Below, one piece after another: positions 33,314 through 42,195 of a DNA stretch of 45,312 nucleotides; the stretch's first letter is position 1, and every line of letters starts with the position of its first letter. Source of the DNA: Sedimentisphaerales bacterium (GTDB taxonomy: Bacteria > Planctomycetota > Phycisphaerae > Sedimentisphaerales > Anaerobacaceae). The translations under genes and the position numbers were made by a program. The stretch lies in contig JAFGTG010000002.1 in the NCBI GenBank assembly GCA_016934255.1, positions 1-45,312 of the forward strand, given 5' to 3'. Under the pieces are notes generated by a model. The model ran no database searches. It saw nothing but the letters and a program-made list of their open reading frames with translations, and was not told the origin of the DNA.

Positions 33314-33639
33314 ATAGCGGCTCTTTCCTTTTCTGCTATTAGCCATCCCCTATTATACTCCCATGTTTACAACCTGACGCCCACACAACGTCCTGGAAAG
33401 CATAACATGTTCAAACTAATATGGCCGAATTGGTCATTTTCCAGAGCCACCCATTATCTCAATCCACTACTATCCATCGGCACTCCCCGTCTCAAAGCTT
33501 GAGCGTTTTTCACACCTTCTTTATTAGCCTCTAACAGACCAACACTTACGGTGAAAAATCGTTTGAAACAATAGCGTCCGGCTTGTAAGATAACCCTCGT
33601 TTTAGCCGTAAACCAGACTAAATCTATCGGTTTTTAAGT
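33314..33639. other. Intergenic region without a convincing gene
   Basis: 326 bp. A 31-codon frame starting ATG at 33407 after GGAAAG ends at 33502, but shows no domain or signal. No clear promoter before the flavoprotein gene; its ATG has no ribosome site. Confidence 0.4.
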
Positions 33640-34254
33640 ATGAAAATTCTTGGCATTTCGACAAGCCCGAGGTTCCCGAGCAATAGCGACATATTGCTGC
33701 GTCAGGCGCTGGCCGGTGCGGAGTCAGCCGGACCGGAAACCGATTATATTCGGCTAAATGATTATAATATAAGCCCTTGTATAGCATGTAGCACCTGCTC
33801 TGCGACAGGCCAATGCCGCATTCAGGACGATTATCAGGAACTGCTACAAAAAATACTCGACGCCGATCGGCTGATTTTTGCCACTCCCCTTTTTTTCATG
33901 TCGGTCAGCGCCCAGGCCAAAATACTCATTGATCGAGGCCAATGCCTGTGGGCCTATAAACACATCCTCAAAAAACAACTCTTTGTCCCAAAACGGGATC
34001 GACGAGCGATGGTCATCGCTGTCGGGGGAAATAAAAGCAAAAAGCAATTCGATTGCGTCCGATTGACGATGAATTCTTATTTTGACGTGCTTGAAATGAA
34101 CTATGTAGTGAACGTGTTCGTCAGCCAAATCGATGGTCCGGGTGAAATTCAGAAACACCCTGAGATGCTTGAGGAAGCTTACCGTCTTGGTCGAGACTTT
34201 GTTACGACTGATGCACCGTGCCCGGACAAACCCATTGACGTTACCCTGGTATGA
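33640..34254 (+). CDS. Flavodoxin-fold FMN reductase, iron-sulfur flavoprotein-like
   Basis: 204 residues. The N-terminal MKILGISTSPRFPSNSDILL is the FMN phosphate loop of NADPH-dependent FMN reductase / Isf proteins. The compact cysteine motif CIACSTCSATGQC (about 47-59, CX2CX2CX5C) matches the 4Fe-4S motif of iron-sulfur flavoproteins (Isf). FATPLFFMSVSAQAKILIDRGQ is the second FMN loop. Role: electron transfer or reduction of quinones or oxygen species (family knowledge); the partner is unknown. Converges with the glycosyltransferase gene, 28 bp apart. No ribosome site before ATG. Confidence 0.82.
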   Translation: MKILGISTSPRFPSNSDILLRQALAGAESAGPETDYIRLNDYNISPCIACSTCSATGQCRIQDDYQELLQKILDADRLIFATPLFFMSVSAQAKILIDRGQCLWAYKHILKKQLFVPKRDRRAMVIAVGGNKSKKQFDCVRLTMNSYFDVLEMNYVVNVFVSQIDGPGEIQKHPEMLEEAYRLGRDFVTTDAPCPDKPIDVTLV

Positions 34255-34282
34255 AGCCATCGAGCGATTCGATATGGCATGG

Positions 34283-35365
34283 TCATCCATGTGCAGTGCG
34301 ATAGACCTGGATCATAGAAGAGATCATTTTGCTCATCGAGTGATTATGTCTGACATAATTCTGTGCGGTCTCGGCCATCTGACGCGTCAGTTCCCGGCGA
34401 TCCAATAAACGCCGCAAGGTACGCAAAATGCTCGTTTCATCATCCGGATTAAAAACGGCCGCCGTCTGATCCTCGATAATCAAATCATCCACCCCGCCTT
34501 TGCACGCCGCCACCGCCGCCCCGGCACTCATCGCCTCCAACAACTGTGGATCAAAATCATATCGCGGCCGGGGCCGAATAAATATATCTCCCGCAGCCAG
34601 TAGCGAACGCCAGGGCATTCCCCCCGGAACAAGAGTGACAATGTGTAAAAGCCCCAAAGCCGTCAATAACCTCCACAAAGAGCTATCATCTCGTCCGATC
34701 CCGACGACAACCATCATAAACTCATAACCGTCCAGGAGTAAATGTCTGATTACACTGAAGAGATTCTCATACTCATCGACATGATCGAAACGATGGGCCG
34801 TCATCAAAGTTGCCGTCTTTGAAGGTTCAGAAAAACACGTTACGGTATCCATCGGGACAGCGCCAACGTTGATCTGCTCAATCCTGTCTGCAAAACGGGA
34901 TTGCATCCTGTTCACATTCTCCGCAACGGTCGGCGTCGGAACGATAATCTTTGTACAATACGTCTGTGATATGGCCAATGAACTCCATCGTTTTTGAAGC
35001 GAATTCACCGTCAACACATAGGGAATATCGAGGCGGTGCGCCAGTCGTCTTGTTATCTGCGCCTGACTCTCACAAAGACAATGCAAAACAGTCGGTTTAA
35101 ATCGAATAAGACGTTCGGTAAGCAACCACGTATTCACCGGTCCCATGAGGGGAATGTTAAAAATGGGATGGCCGATGATCTCCGCGGCAGTCGTCACGAC
35201 GGAATCGCAGTCCCGCTTCGGAGGACAGACTAAACCAACCGGAATCGTCTCCTCCGCCAGGCCCTTGAGGAGATGCGGCAGAAGAGTCGAATACTCATAA
35301 ACCATGCGTTCTGATGCGATCAGAGCCACGCGAGGCAACTTTTCTTTAGCATGATCCGGCGCCAC
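34283..35365 (-). CDS. Glycosyltransferase, GT4-like family
   Basis: 360 residues, GT-B fold. N-terminal Rossmann domain (PRVALIASERMVYEYSTLLPHLLKGLAEE), LHCLCESQAQITRRLAHRLDIPYVLTVNS in the acceptor half, C-terminal domain with ADRIEQINVGAV, FMMVVVGIGRDDSSL, and a donor-site loop DFDPQLLEAMSAGAAVAACKGGVDDLI that resembles the GT4 EX7E motif, with the first Glu replaced by Asp. No signal or membrane segment. GTG start at 35365 after GGGGAT. Substrate unknown; possibly surface polysaccharide or glycolipid. Confidence 0.8.
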   Translation of the reverse strand: MAPDHAKEKLPRVALIASERMVYEYSTLLPHLLKGLAEETIPVGLVCPPKRDCDSVVTTAAEIIGHPIFNIPLMGPVNTWLLTERLIRFKPTVLHCLCESQAQITRRLAHRLDIPYVLTVNSLQKRWSSLAISQTYCTKIIVPTPTVAENVNRMQSRFADRIEQINVGAVPMDTVTCFSEPSKTATLMTAHRFDHVDEYENLFSVIRHLLLDGYEFMMVVVGIGRDDSSLWRLLTALGLLHIVTLVPGGMPWRSLLAAGDIFIRPRPRYDFDPQLLEAMSAGAAVAACKGGVDDLIIEDQTAAVFNPDDETSILRTLRRLLDRRELTRQMAETAQNYVRHNHSMSKMISSMIQVYRTAHG

Positions 35366-35557
35366 GTTCTGCGATCCCCAGTTATCTATTCCCTAAAACA
35401 GATGTATATTATCGGAAAAAAAAGGTTTCTGCTATCGGAAAACCTGCAATCATGTAAGACCCCGCTCACTTACAACCGACCGGAAACCACGATAATCTTT
35501 CACCCCGACAACCGGCGACATCACGTCCTCATCGTTCGAAAAGGTCTCTTTTTTACC

Positions 35558-35585
35558 TTGCGAGATACCTTGTGTTTGGTATAAA
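35558..35585 (+). promoter_or_regulatory. Promoter of the trehalose gene
   Basis: TTGCGA (35558-35563), 16-base spacer, TATAAA (35580-35585). The -10 context TTTGGTATAAA is the same as in the promoters at 4750 and 7376. Expected start near 35592, 17 bases before ATG. Confidence 0.5.
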
Positions 35586-35608
35586 CGTGGTTGATAGAAA
35601 GGACATGT

Positions 35609-37798
35609 ATGGAACGATTAGTCGTCATCGCGAACCGGTTGCCGTTTAGCTTAACAAAAACCAATGGAGAATTCCATTTTCATTCAAGCGCCGGAGGACT
35701 CGCCGTGGGTCTGTCGTCATTGCCGGAATCTTACGAGCGGCTCTGGATCGGATGGCCGGGCATCGCCAATGAAAAGCTGTCCGGCGAGGACAAAGACCAC
35801 ATCAGGGAGAAACTCGCGGCCGAACACTGTATGCCCGTCTTTCTTTCCCGAAAGCAAATTGAGCATTATTACCAGGGTTTTTGCAACGAGACGATTTGGC
35901 CTCTTTTTCACTATTTTCCCACGCGGACGATTTGGGAAAATCGGTTTTGGCAAGTGTACAAACAGGTCAACCATGCGTTTTGCCGGGAGGCACTAAAAAT
36001 TATCAAACCCGGAGACCGAGTCTGGGTGCATGATTACCAGCTCATGCTTCTTCCTCAACTCCTCCGTGAAAAAATTGCCGATCTTGAGATCGGTTTTTTT
36101 CTACATATCCCCTGGCCGTCCTTCGAGCTGTTCCGTCTATTGCCCTGGCGAGAAGACATTCTCAATGGTTTGTTGGGCGCCGATCTCATCGGCTTCCATA
36201 CCTACGACTATGTACGTCATTTTCTCAGCAGCGTCTGTCGAATCGTCGGTTTCGAGCATACATTAGGTAAACTCCACGTCAATAATCGCATCGTTCGGGT
36301 GGATGCCTTTCCGATGGGAATCGCCTACGATAAATACGCTCAGGCCGAACATGAGCCGGACGTTCGAGACGAAGTGAAAAAAATTGTCGGAACCATCGGA
36401 AAACGCAAGATTATCATCTCCATCGACCGGTTGGACTATACGAAGGGAATACCCGAACGGCTTGAGGCGTTTGACCTTTTCCTATCGGAAAATCCACAAT
36501 ATAAGGGTAAGGTGACCTTAATCCTCGTAGCCGTCCCGTCCCGGACCGATGTCCAGGATTACCAAAAGCTGCGTCAACGGCTCGAACATCTCGTCGGAAG
36601 GGTCAACGGTGAACACGGCTCTATCGGCTACGTGCCCGTATGGTATCTCTACCGTTTTCTCTCGTTCCAGGAGATTACCGCCCTGTACAATATTGGCGAC
36701 GTGGCGCTGGTGACTCCCTTGCGGGACGGAATGAATCTCATCGCCAAGGAATATATCGCCAGCAAGACGGACGGCGACGGCGTGCTGATCCTCGGGGAAA
36801 TGACCGGGGCCGCCAGCGAACTCGGTGAGGCCCTCGTCGTCAACGCGAATAGCAAACACGCCATCGTCCAGGCGATCAAAGAGGCCCTCGAAATGCCCCT
36901 CCCGGAGAAGATCGAACGAAACCAATTTATGCAGCAACGGCTCCGCCGGTACGATATCGCCCGATGGAGCCATGATTTCGTCGAGGCGATCCAGGACGTG
37001 AAAAAGGTCCAGGAGGAATTCGCCGTTCGTAAGCTTCCGAACAACACGCGAAAGGAAATGAAAACCCGATATGCCCAGGCATCGAAAAGATTGTTCATGC
37101 TTGACTACGACGGAACGCTGGTCGGATTTCGTGGCAAACCGTCACAAGCGGGACCGGATGAGGAAATACTCACGTTGCTCAAAAAACTTGCTTCAGATAA
37201 AAACAATTCCGTTGTCGTCGTCAGCGGTCGGGATAAACACACATTGGATAATTGGCTGAGTGATCTGGATATTCGGTTGATTGCCGAGCACGGGGCCTGG
37301 ATTCAACAAACCGACCGTCAATGGAAACATGTCGATCCGACGATTACAACCAAATGGAAGGACGTAATCAGACCGATTCTCGAAATCTATTCCGACCGAA
37401 CGCCGGGTTCTTTAGTGGAAGAAAAGGATTTTTCACTCGTCTGGCATTATCGGCGGGCGGAGCCGGATTTGGGCTATGTCCGAACACAAGAGCTTCGCGT
37501 GGCCATATCGGACCTCACCGCCAATCTGGACGTCGGCGTATTCGAAGGCAGCAAGATATTGGAGATTAGGCAACTGGGTATTAATAAAGGCCGGGCTGCC
37601 GAGCGCTGGCTGATAAAAGAATCATGGGATTTCATCCTCACCGCCGGTGACGATTACACGGATGAAGAGATGTTTGCAGTGATGCCGCATGACGCATACT
37701 CAATTAAAGTGGGGATCGGAATATCTAAAGCCCGTTTTAATGTGGATACTGTTGTGGAATTCAGAACGTTATTAAAAGAGCTTTTAAAGGGAGGATAA
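35609..37798 (+). CDS. Bifunctional trehalose-6-phosphate synthase/phosphatase
   Basis: 729 residues. The N-terminal GT20 domain (about 1-465) has the opening RLVVIANRLPF, SSAGGLAVGL, WVHDYQLMLLPQLLR, GFFLHIPWPSFELFRLLPWR, and RLDYTKGIPERLEAF, the OtsA signatures. The C-terminal HAD-type phosphatase (about 490-729) has DYDGTL (499-504), VVVVSGRD, and a late GDDYTDEEMF, the OtsB signatures. It makes trehalose from UDP-glucose and glucose-6-phosphate as an osmoprotectant. Start ATG 35609 after AAAGGA; an upstream in-frame TTG lies on the predicted transcription start. Confidence 0.94.
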   Translation: MERLVVIANRLPFSLTKTNGEFHFHSSAGGLAVGLSSLPESYERLWIGWPGIANEKLSGEDKDHIREKLAAEHCMPVFLSRKQIEHYYQGFCNETIWPLFHYFPTRTIWENRFWQVYKQVNHAFCREALKIIKPGDRVWVHDYQLMLLPQLLREKIADLEIGFFLHIPWPSFELFRLLPWREDILNGLLGADLIGFHTYDYVRHFLSSVCRIVGFEHTLGKLHVNNRIVRVDAFPMGIAYDKYAQAEHEPDVRDEVKKIVGTIGKRKIIISIDRLDYTKGIPERLEAFDLFLSENPQYKGKVTLILVAVPSRTDVQDYQKLRQRLEHLVGRVNGEHGSIGYVPVWYLYRFLSFQEITALYNIGDVALVTPLRDGMNLIAKEYIASKTDGDGVLILGEMTGAASELGEALVVNANSKHAIVQAIKEALEMPLPEKIERNQFMQQRLRRYDIARWSHDFVEAIQDVKKVQEEFAVRKLPNNTRKEMKTRYAQASKRLFMLDYDGTLVGFRGKPSQAGPDEEILTLLKKLASDKNNSVVVVSGRDKHTLDNWLSDLDIRLIAEHGAWIQQTDRQWKHVDPTITTKWKDVIRPILEIYSDRTPGSLVEEKDFSLVWHYRRAEPDLGYVRTQELRVAISDLTANLDVGVFEGSKILEIRQLGINKGRAAERWLIKESWDFILTAGDDYTDEEMFAVMPHDAYSIKVGIGISKARFNVDTVVEFRTLLKELLKGG

Positions 37799-37893
37799 AA
37801 ACGTCCGACTCGAGACCTCGCCCTGCTCCCTTCGCGTTTGCTTTCGGACGATCCGTCTTGAATTGATTCGGCAACACTACGAGCTCACACGTT

Positions 37894-39213
37894 TTAAGGC
37901 TGCGTACCCTGTGTGATCTGCTTGGTTAGCTCATTCAACAGGGCGTTCATTTTCGGATCGGTTTCCTTTGCCTGGTTGATTTTACCGCAGGCGTGCATAA
38001 CTGTCGTATGGTCCCGGCCACCCAGGTGGCCGCCGATCTCACCGAGGCTGTGCCGGGTCAGATTTCGGGCTAAGTACATGCAAATTTGGCGCGGTTCGGT
38101 AATGCTTTGATGGCGCTTCTTACTCTGCAAATCGGAAAGGCGAACACCGAAATACCCGGTGACGACCTCAATGATATCGGTAATGCTGACATGTTTGACG
38201 GCCATCTCGATTTGTCCATCCAACGCCGTTTGAACTAATTCCAGATCAATCGACTGACCGGTTGTATTTGCAACGGCATAAATCGTCGTCAACGCTCCTT
38301 CCAGCTCCCTGATATTCGCTTGAACTTTACGGGCGATATAACCGGCGATGTCCTCGGAAATATCGAGGCCGCGAAGATGGGCCTTTTTCTGGACGATGGC
38401 GACCCGCGTTTCATAACTTGGCGGATCGATTCGGGTCACTAATCCCCAGTTGAACCGGCTGATCAAACGCTCTTCCAGCGAGGGAATCTTGACGGGCGGG
38501 CTATCCGCACTGAGGATAATTTGCTTACCGTTGTTATACAGGGCGTTAAACGTGTGGAAGAATTCTTCCTGGCTATGCTCGCGTTCTCGCAGAAATTGGA
38601 CGTCGTCGATCACCAGCATATCCACGGTACGAAACTGGCTTTGAAAACCCGCCAAATTTCCTTCCTCGATAGCCCGGATGAACCGGTTGACGAAATCCTC
38701 ACAACTTAAAAACTGAATGACGGCGTTCTCAAGCCGCTTTTGAGCTTCGAAACAAACCGCGTGCAATAGATGCGTCTTGCCCAGCCCGGAATTGCCGTAC
38801 ACAAACAGTGGATTATACGTGTTTCCCAATGACTGGCTCACCGCCACACAACTGGCGTGAGCGAGACGGTTGCTCGGACCGACGACAAAACTGTCAAATG
38901 TATAATCCGGATGAAGCCGAAGATTGGGCTGAAGGGGCCGGCGACGGGTATCGGGTTCGCCATTATCATGAACGCTGAAATCGACGGCAACGAGATGGCC
39001 GGTGATTTGTTGGGCGGCCCGCGTAAAGCTGCTTTTACAGTTCTCTCGCAAAAATTGAACGGAAGCTTCATCGGGACAGCCGACGGCGAGAGAGCCGCCG
39101 TCCAAATGCAGAACGGTGAGTTCATCGAACCATTTTCGCGTCCCAGCCGGATCGAGCGCTTTAGCCCGTCCAAGAATATCCACAAAAATATCTTCCACTT
39201 CTTGGGTAGCCAC
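37894..39213 (-). CDS. dnaA: Chromosomal replication initiator DnaA
   Basis: 439 residues, family length about 450. Domain I about 1-70, a short domain II, then domain III AAA+ with NPLFVYGNSGLGKTHLLHA (Walker A), VDMLVIDDVQFL (Walker B), sensor 1 KQIILSADSPP, box VII ERLISRFNWGL, and domain IV with the GGRDHTTVMHA DNA-binding helix. GTG start with AAGGGA upstream. dnaN, gyrB or recF are not adjacent and no DnaA-box cluster was seen within 300 bp on either side, so this is not an obvious origin. Confidence 0.95.
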   Translation of the reverse strand: MATQEVEDIFVDILGRAKALDPAGTRKWFDELTVLHLDGGSLAVGCPDEASVQFLRENCKSSFTRAAQQITGHLVAVDFSVHDNGEPDTRRRPLQPNLRLHPDYTFDSFVVGPSNRLAHASCVAVSQSLGNTYNPLFVYGNSGLGKTHLLHAVCFEAQKRLENAVIQFLSCEDFVNRFIRAIEEGNLAGFQSQFRTVDMLVIDDVQFLREREHSQEEFFHTFNALYNNGKQIILSADSPPVKIPSLEERLISRFNWGLVTRIDPPSYETRVAIVQKKAHLRGLDISEDIAGYIARKVQANIRELEGALTTIYAVANTTGQSIDLELVQTALDGQIEMAVKHVSITDIIEVVTGYFGVRLSDLQSKKRHQSITEPRQICMYLARNLTRHSLGEIGGHLGGRDHTTVMHACGKINQAKETDPKMNALLNELTKQITQGTQP

Positions 39214-39508
39214 ACCACCGTCCCTTATGAAGCGATGTCCCTTTGAAAATTAATTTACCTGAACATCTATATCCGATGATAGTCCATAATAAGCCGTGCC
39301 ACCAAGTCTAAACCGCACCTTGAAGTGCCCCGGACGTTAACAAGAATCTAACAGGAGCCGTTCGAACTGTCAAAGATAAAAAACGAAAGATCGAAGCGGA
39401 AAGGATGAGCTTGAATTTTTTATAAATCCCGATACTATCTGTGAGATAGAAAATGTTGACCGGAACGTTAATCTTGGGAGAAATCCTTGTATCGAAAGGC
39501 AAACAAGA
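39214..39508. other. Divergent dnaA-ftsY intergenic region
   Basis: 295 bp. Toward ftsY: TTGAAT (39411-39416), 16 bases, TACTAT (39433-39438), a weak promoter. Toward dnaA: TTGACA on the minus strand at 39368-39373 with only weak -10 candidates. No TTATCCACA-type DnaA boxes were found. Confidence 0.4.
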
Positions 39509-40432
39509 ATGGGAATTTTTAGTAAAACAGCCAGTTTTTTCAAAGACCGCCTAAGCAAAACGCGAAATAAGATCAGTAGCTCGCTTTCCTCCGTCTTAAG
39601 TCTCGGTAGAAAGATCGATGAAGACCTGCTCGACGAACTGGAAGAAACGCTCATCCGCGACGATATCGGCGTCGAGACGACCGACAAACTCGTCACGGAG
39701 CTTCGAGACGCCTATCGGGCCAAGAAAATCGCCACAACGGACGATGTGATTCCTTTTCTCAAAGAGCATATTAAAAGCTACTGGCCGGACCGCGACAGGC
39801 AAATGCATCTGGCCCAATCCGGTCCGACGGTCGTCCTCGTCGCCGGCGTCAATGGAACCGGCAAGACCACGAGTATCGCCAAGCTCGCCTACATCTTCCA
39901 CCAAAACGGCAAGAAGGTCATCGTCGCGGCATGCGATACCTTCCGCGCCGCCGCCGTGGAGCAATTGAGCATCTGGGCCGAACGCATCGGTGTGCAGATC
40001 GTCAAGCACCAGACCGGCAGCGACCCGGCCGCCGTCGCGTTCGACGCCTGTGAAGCCGCCCTCGCCCGCGATGCGGATATCCTGATCCTCGATACCGCTG
40101 GACGATTGCACACCAAGAAAGACCTGATGCAACAACTCATGAAAATCCGCGATATCGTCGCTCGAAAAATCCCCGGCGCCCCCAACGAGGTCCTGCTGGT
40201 CCTCGACGGGACAACGGGCCAAAACGCCATTTCTCAGGCCAAGTTGTTTACTGAGGCCATTAACGTCACCGGCATCTTCTTAGCCAAGCTCGACGGCACG
40301 GCCCGCGGCGGCATCGTCATCGCCATCAAAGATCAGCTCGATATCCCCGTCAAATTCGTCGGCTTGGGTGAAAAGCCGGAAGACATCGCCGAGTTCGATC
40401 CCAATACGTTCGTCGAAGCCTTGTTTAGTTGA
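39509..40432 (+). CDS. ftsY: Signal recognition particle receptor FtsY
   Basis: 307 residues, the short form without a long acidic A domain. N-terminal amphipathic start MGIFSKTASFFKDRLSKTRN, then the NG domain with P-loop GVNGTGKTTSIAKLA, DTFRAAAVEQL, DTAGRLHTKKDLM, TKLDGTA-type motif AKLDGTARGG and GLGEKPEDIAEFD. It docks SRP-ribosome complexes to the membrane. Ribosome site GAAAGG nine bases upstream. 29 bp upstream of the DUF6807 gene. Confidence 0.95.
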   Translation: MGIFSKTASFFKDRLSKTRNKISSSLSSVLSLGRKIDEDLLDELEETLIRDDIGVETTDKLVTELRDAYRAKKIATTDDVIPFLKEHIKSYWPDRDRQMHLAQSGPTVVLVAGVNGTGKTTSIAKLAYIFHQNGKKVIVAACDTFRAAAVEQLSIWAERIGVQIVKHQTGSDPAAVAFDACEAALARDADILILDTAGRLHTKKDLMQQLMKIRDIVARKIPGAPNEVLLVLDGTTGQNAISQAKLFTEAINVTGIFLAKLDGTARGGIVIAIKDQLDIPVKFVGLGEKPEDIAEFDPNTFVEALFS

Positions 40433-40461
40433 TAACGGTATATTGAGCGAAAGAGGATACG

Positions 40462-41418
40462 ATGATGCTTCAGAAACAATGGCTTGTTTGCGTTCACGCA
40501 ATTCTTTTGATGTCAACTCATGGTATCGTCCAAGCATCGTCCACACCGAAAGCCGTACCCGGGATGCAGGTCATTCCGATGCCCTACGACCAGGCATCCT
40601 TCCAGCGGAACGGCGTCGAACTGACGCGCTACCACTTCGGGCCGGGATTGCATCGACCTTTCCTTTACCCGATCATCGGTCCTTCGGGACGATCCCTCAC
40701 GCGGATGGGACACCCTCACGATCCGGAATCACACAGCCATCACAATTCTGTATGGATATCACATCACGATATTCACGGAGTCAATTTTTGGGCCGATCAA
40801 GGTGATGGGAAAATCCGTCATAAGCGCATCATCGAATATGAAGACGCCGACGAGCAGGCGTCTCTGATTGCCGAGAACGAATGGGTTAAACAAGATGGCA
40901 CGGTACTGCTTCTGGAAACGCGCCGGATAACGGTGATTCCACTTCCCGATTCCGAGTGGCTGCTCATGATTGATATGGCATTCAAGGCTGCCAATGAATC
41001 CGTGACGCTTGGTAAAACACCTTTTGGAATGATTGGTGTACGCATGGCCAAGACTATCGGCGTTCATGACGGCGGGGGAACGATCCGCAACTCTGAAGGC
41101 GCCGTCAACGAGAAAGAGGTCTTCTGGAAACAAGCCAAATGGGTCGATTATTCCGGAGCGATCACAAATGACAAACTGGAAGGCATTACCCTCTTTGACC
41201 ACCCGGACAATCCGAACTTCCCCACCCTCTTCCACGTCCGCAACGATGGCTGGATGGGTGCGTCTTTAACGTTTTCCAACCCAAGGGAAATCCATCCAGG
41301 TCAACCTCTACACCTTCGCTATGGACTATACGTTCATAGCGACTTGAAATCGACAGAAGCAATTCAGGCGAAATGGCAGCAATTTTCTGAGATTCGCACA
41401 GAAAAAAAGTACAAATAA
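40462..41418 (+). CDS. Secreted DUF6807 (PmoA-like) family protein
   Basis: 318 residues. Signal peptide about 1-21. Family hallmarks: LHRPFLYPIIGPSGRSLTRMGH, HPHDPESHSHHNSVWISHHDIHGVNFW (His-rich), and the late LRYGLYVHSD. DUF6807 proteins are called 'PmoA family' in databases; the function is unknown and they are common in planctomycetes (family knowledge), often near glycosidase genes. Ribosome site AGAGGA five bases before ATG. 29 bp after ftsY but probably unrelated in function. Confidence 0.8.
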   Translation: MMLQKQWLVCVHAILLMSTHGIVQASSTPKAVPGMQVIPMPYDQASFQRNGVELTRYHFGPGLHRPFLYPIIGPSGRSLTRMGHPHDPESHSHHNSVWISHHDIHGVNFWADQGDGKIRHKRIIEYEDADEQASLIAENEWVKQDGTVLLLETRRITVIPLPDSEWLLMIDMAFKAANESVTLGKTPFGMIGVRMAKTIGVHDGGGTIRNSEGAVNEKEVFWKQAKWVDYSGAITNDKLEGITLFDHPDNPNFPTLFHVRNDGWMGASLTFSNPREIHPGQPLHLRYGLYVHSDLKSTEAIQAKWQQFSEIRTEKKYK

Positions 41419-41542
41419 TTTGTTTTTCTCATAATTTTCTCATTTTCACATTGTTATTATCACTGTTCGTTGAGCCAGTAAGATTCAGCGTGCCTGGCCG
41501 CTATGGCAGGTAGTAAATTGAATGTCTTTTGTATAAGGGGGC

Positions 41543-42097
41543 TTGAAAATGTTGAAGAAACACTGGAAATTCATTAGCCTGATGGCAATCGTATGTCTGG
41601 CACTCTGTATCGGGGCGGTAGCGACCCGACAAGCATTAGATGGAGAAAAAGAGTTTACGCTCGATGAGTTGCCCGCCGCCGTCAAGGCCACGATCCTCGC
41701 CGAGGCGAATGGAGCGCCCATTCAGGAAATTGAGATGGAAACCGAAAATGGCAAGACTGTTTATGAAGCGGAAGTTATAATAAACGGTCAGGAAGTTGAA
41801 TTCGTCGTGGCGCCCGATGGCACTTTGCTCGGTAAAGAAATCGAGGACGAGGATGACGACGATGCTGATGACGACGAAGAGGAAGTCGAAATTTCGCTCG
41901 ACGATGTGCCCGCAGCCGTGAAAGCAACTATGCTCAAAGAAGCCGCCGGCGCCGTAATCGAAGAAGTCGTTAAAGAGACCGAAAACGGCAAGGTCGTCTA
42001 TGAAGCCGAATTCGAAGCGGATGGACAAGAGGTCGAGATTGAAGTTTCGCCGGATGGAACGCTGCTCGAGCGAGAAATTGAAAAAGATGATGACTAA
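41543..42097 (+). CDS. Exported tandem PepSY-like protein with acidic linker
   Basis: 184 residues. Membrane anchor or signal about 10-30. Two PepSY-like repeats of about 60 residues: LDELPAAVKATILAEANG...GTLLGKEIE (about 37-97) and LDDVPAAVKATMLKEAAG...GTLLEREIE (about 117-180), each ending in DGTLL. They are joined by an acidic linker of about 15 Asp/Glu. Repeats are clearly duplicated. PepSY-like proteins are periplasmic and may inhibit proteases or bind metal or redox factors (family knowledge, uncertain). Encoded just upstream of a two-component system and separated from it by a terminator. Confidence 0.75.
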   Translation: MKMLKKHWKFISLMAIVCLALCIGAVATRQALDGEKEFTLDELPAAVKATILAEANGAPIQEIEMETENGKTVYEAEVIINGQEVEFVVAPDGTLLGKEIEDEDDDDADDDEEEVEISLDDVPAAVKATMLKEAAGAVIEEVVKETENGKVVYEAEFEADGQEVEIEVSPDGTLLEREIEKDDD

Positions 42098-42144
42098 TAT
42101 CGACAAGAATCGTAATCCATAAAAATTGCCAATCGGAATTGACA

Positions 42145-42183
42145 CCGTTGAGCGACAGGGAGGGCTTGCTCAGCGGTTTTTTT
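42145..42183 (+). terminator. Rho-independent terminator between the PepSY-like gene and the response regulator
   Basis: CCGTTGAGC (42145-42153) pairs with GCTCAGCGG (42168-42176), 9 bp with one G-U, followed by seven T. It ends 12 bases before the response regulator ATG. Confidence 0.75.
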
Positions 42184-42195
42184 CTGGATATTCGT

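Noticed and set aside
33407-33502. 31-codon frame in the nagA-flavoprotein gap
   Set aside because: Has a fair ribosome site (GGAAAG) but no signal, domain or coding bias; kept only as a note.
39214-39508. Replication origin next to dnaA
   Set aside because: No cluster of DnaA boxes and no AT-rich unwinding tract; dnaN absent.
39596-40222. 208-codon frame opposite ftsY
   Set aside because: Lies wholly opposite a housekeeping gene; composition rich in Asp and Gly without domain match.
42139-42195. Longer response-regulator start
   Set aside because: Its codons would come from the terminator hairpin; the receiver begins normally at MRLLVIEDY.
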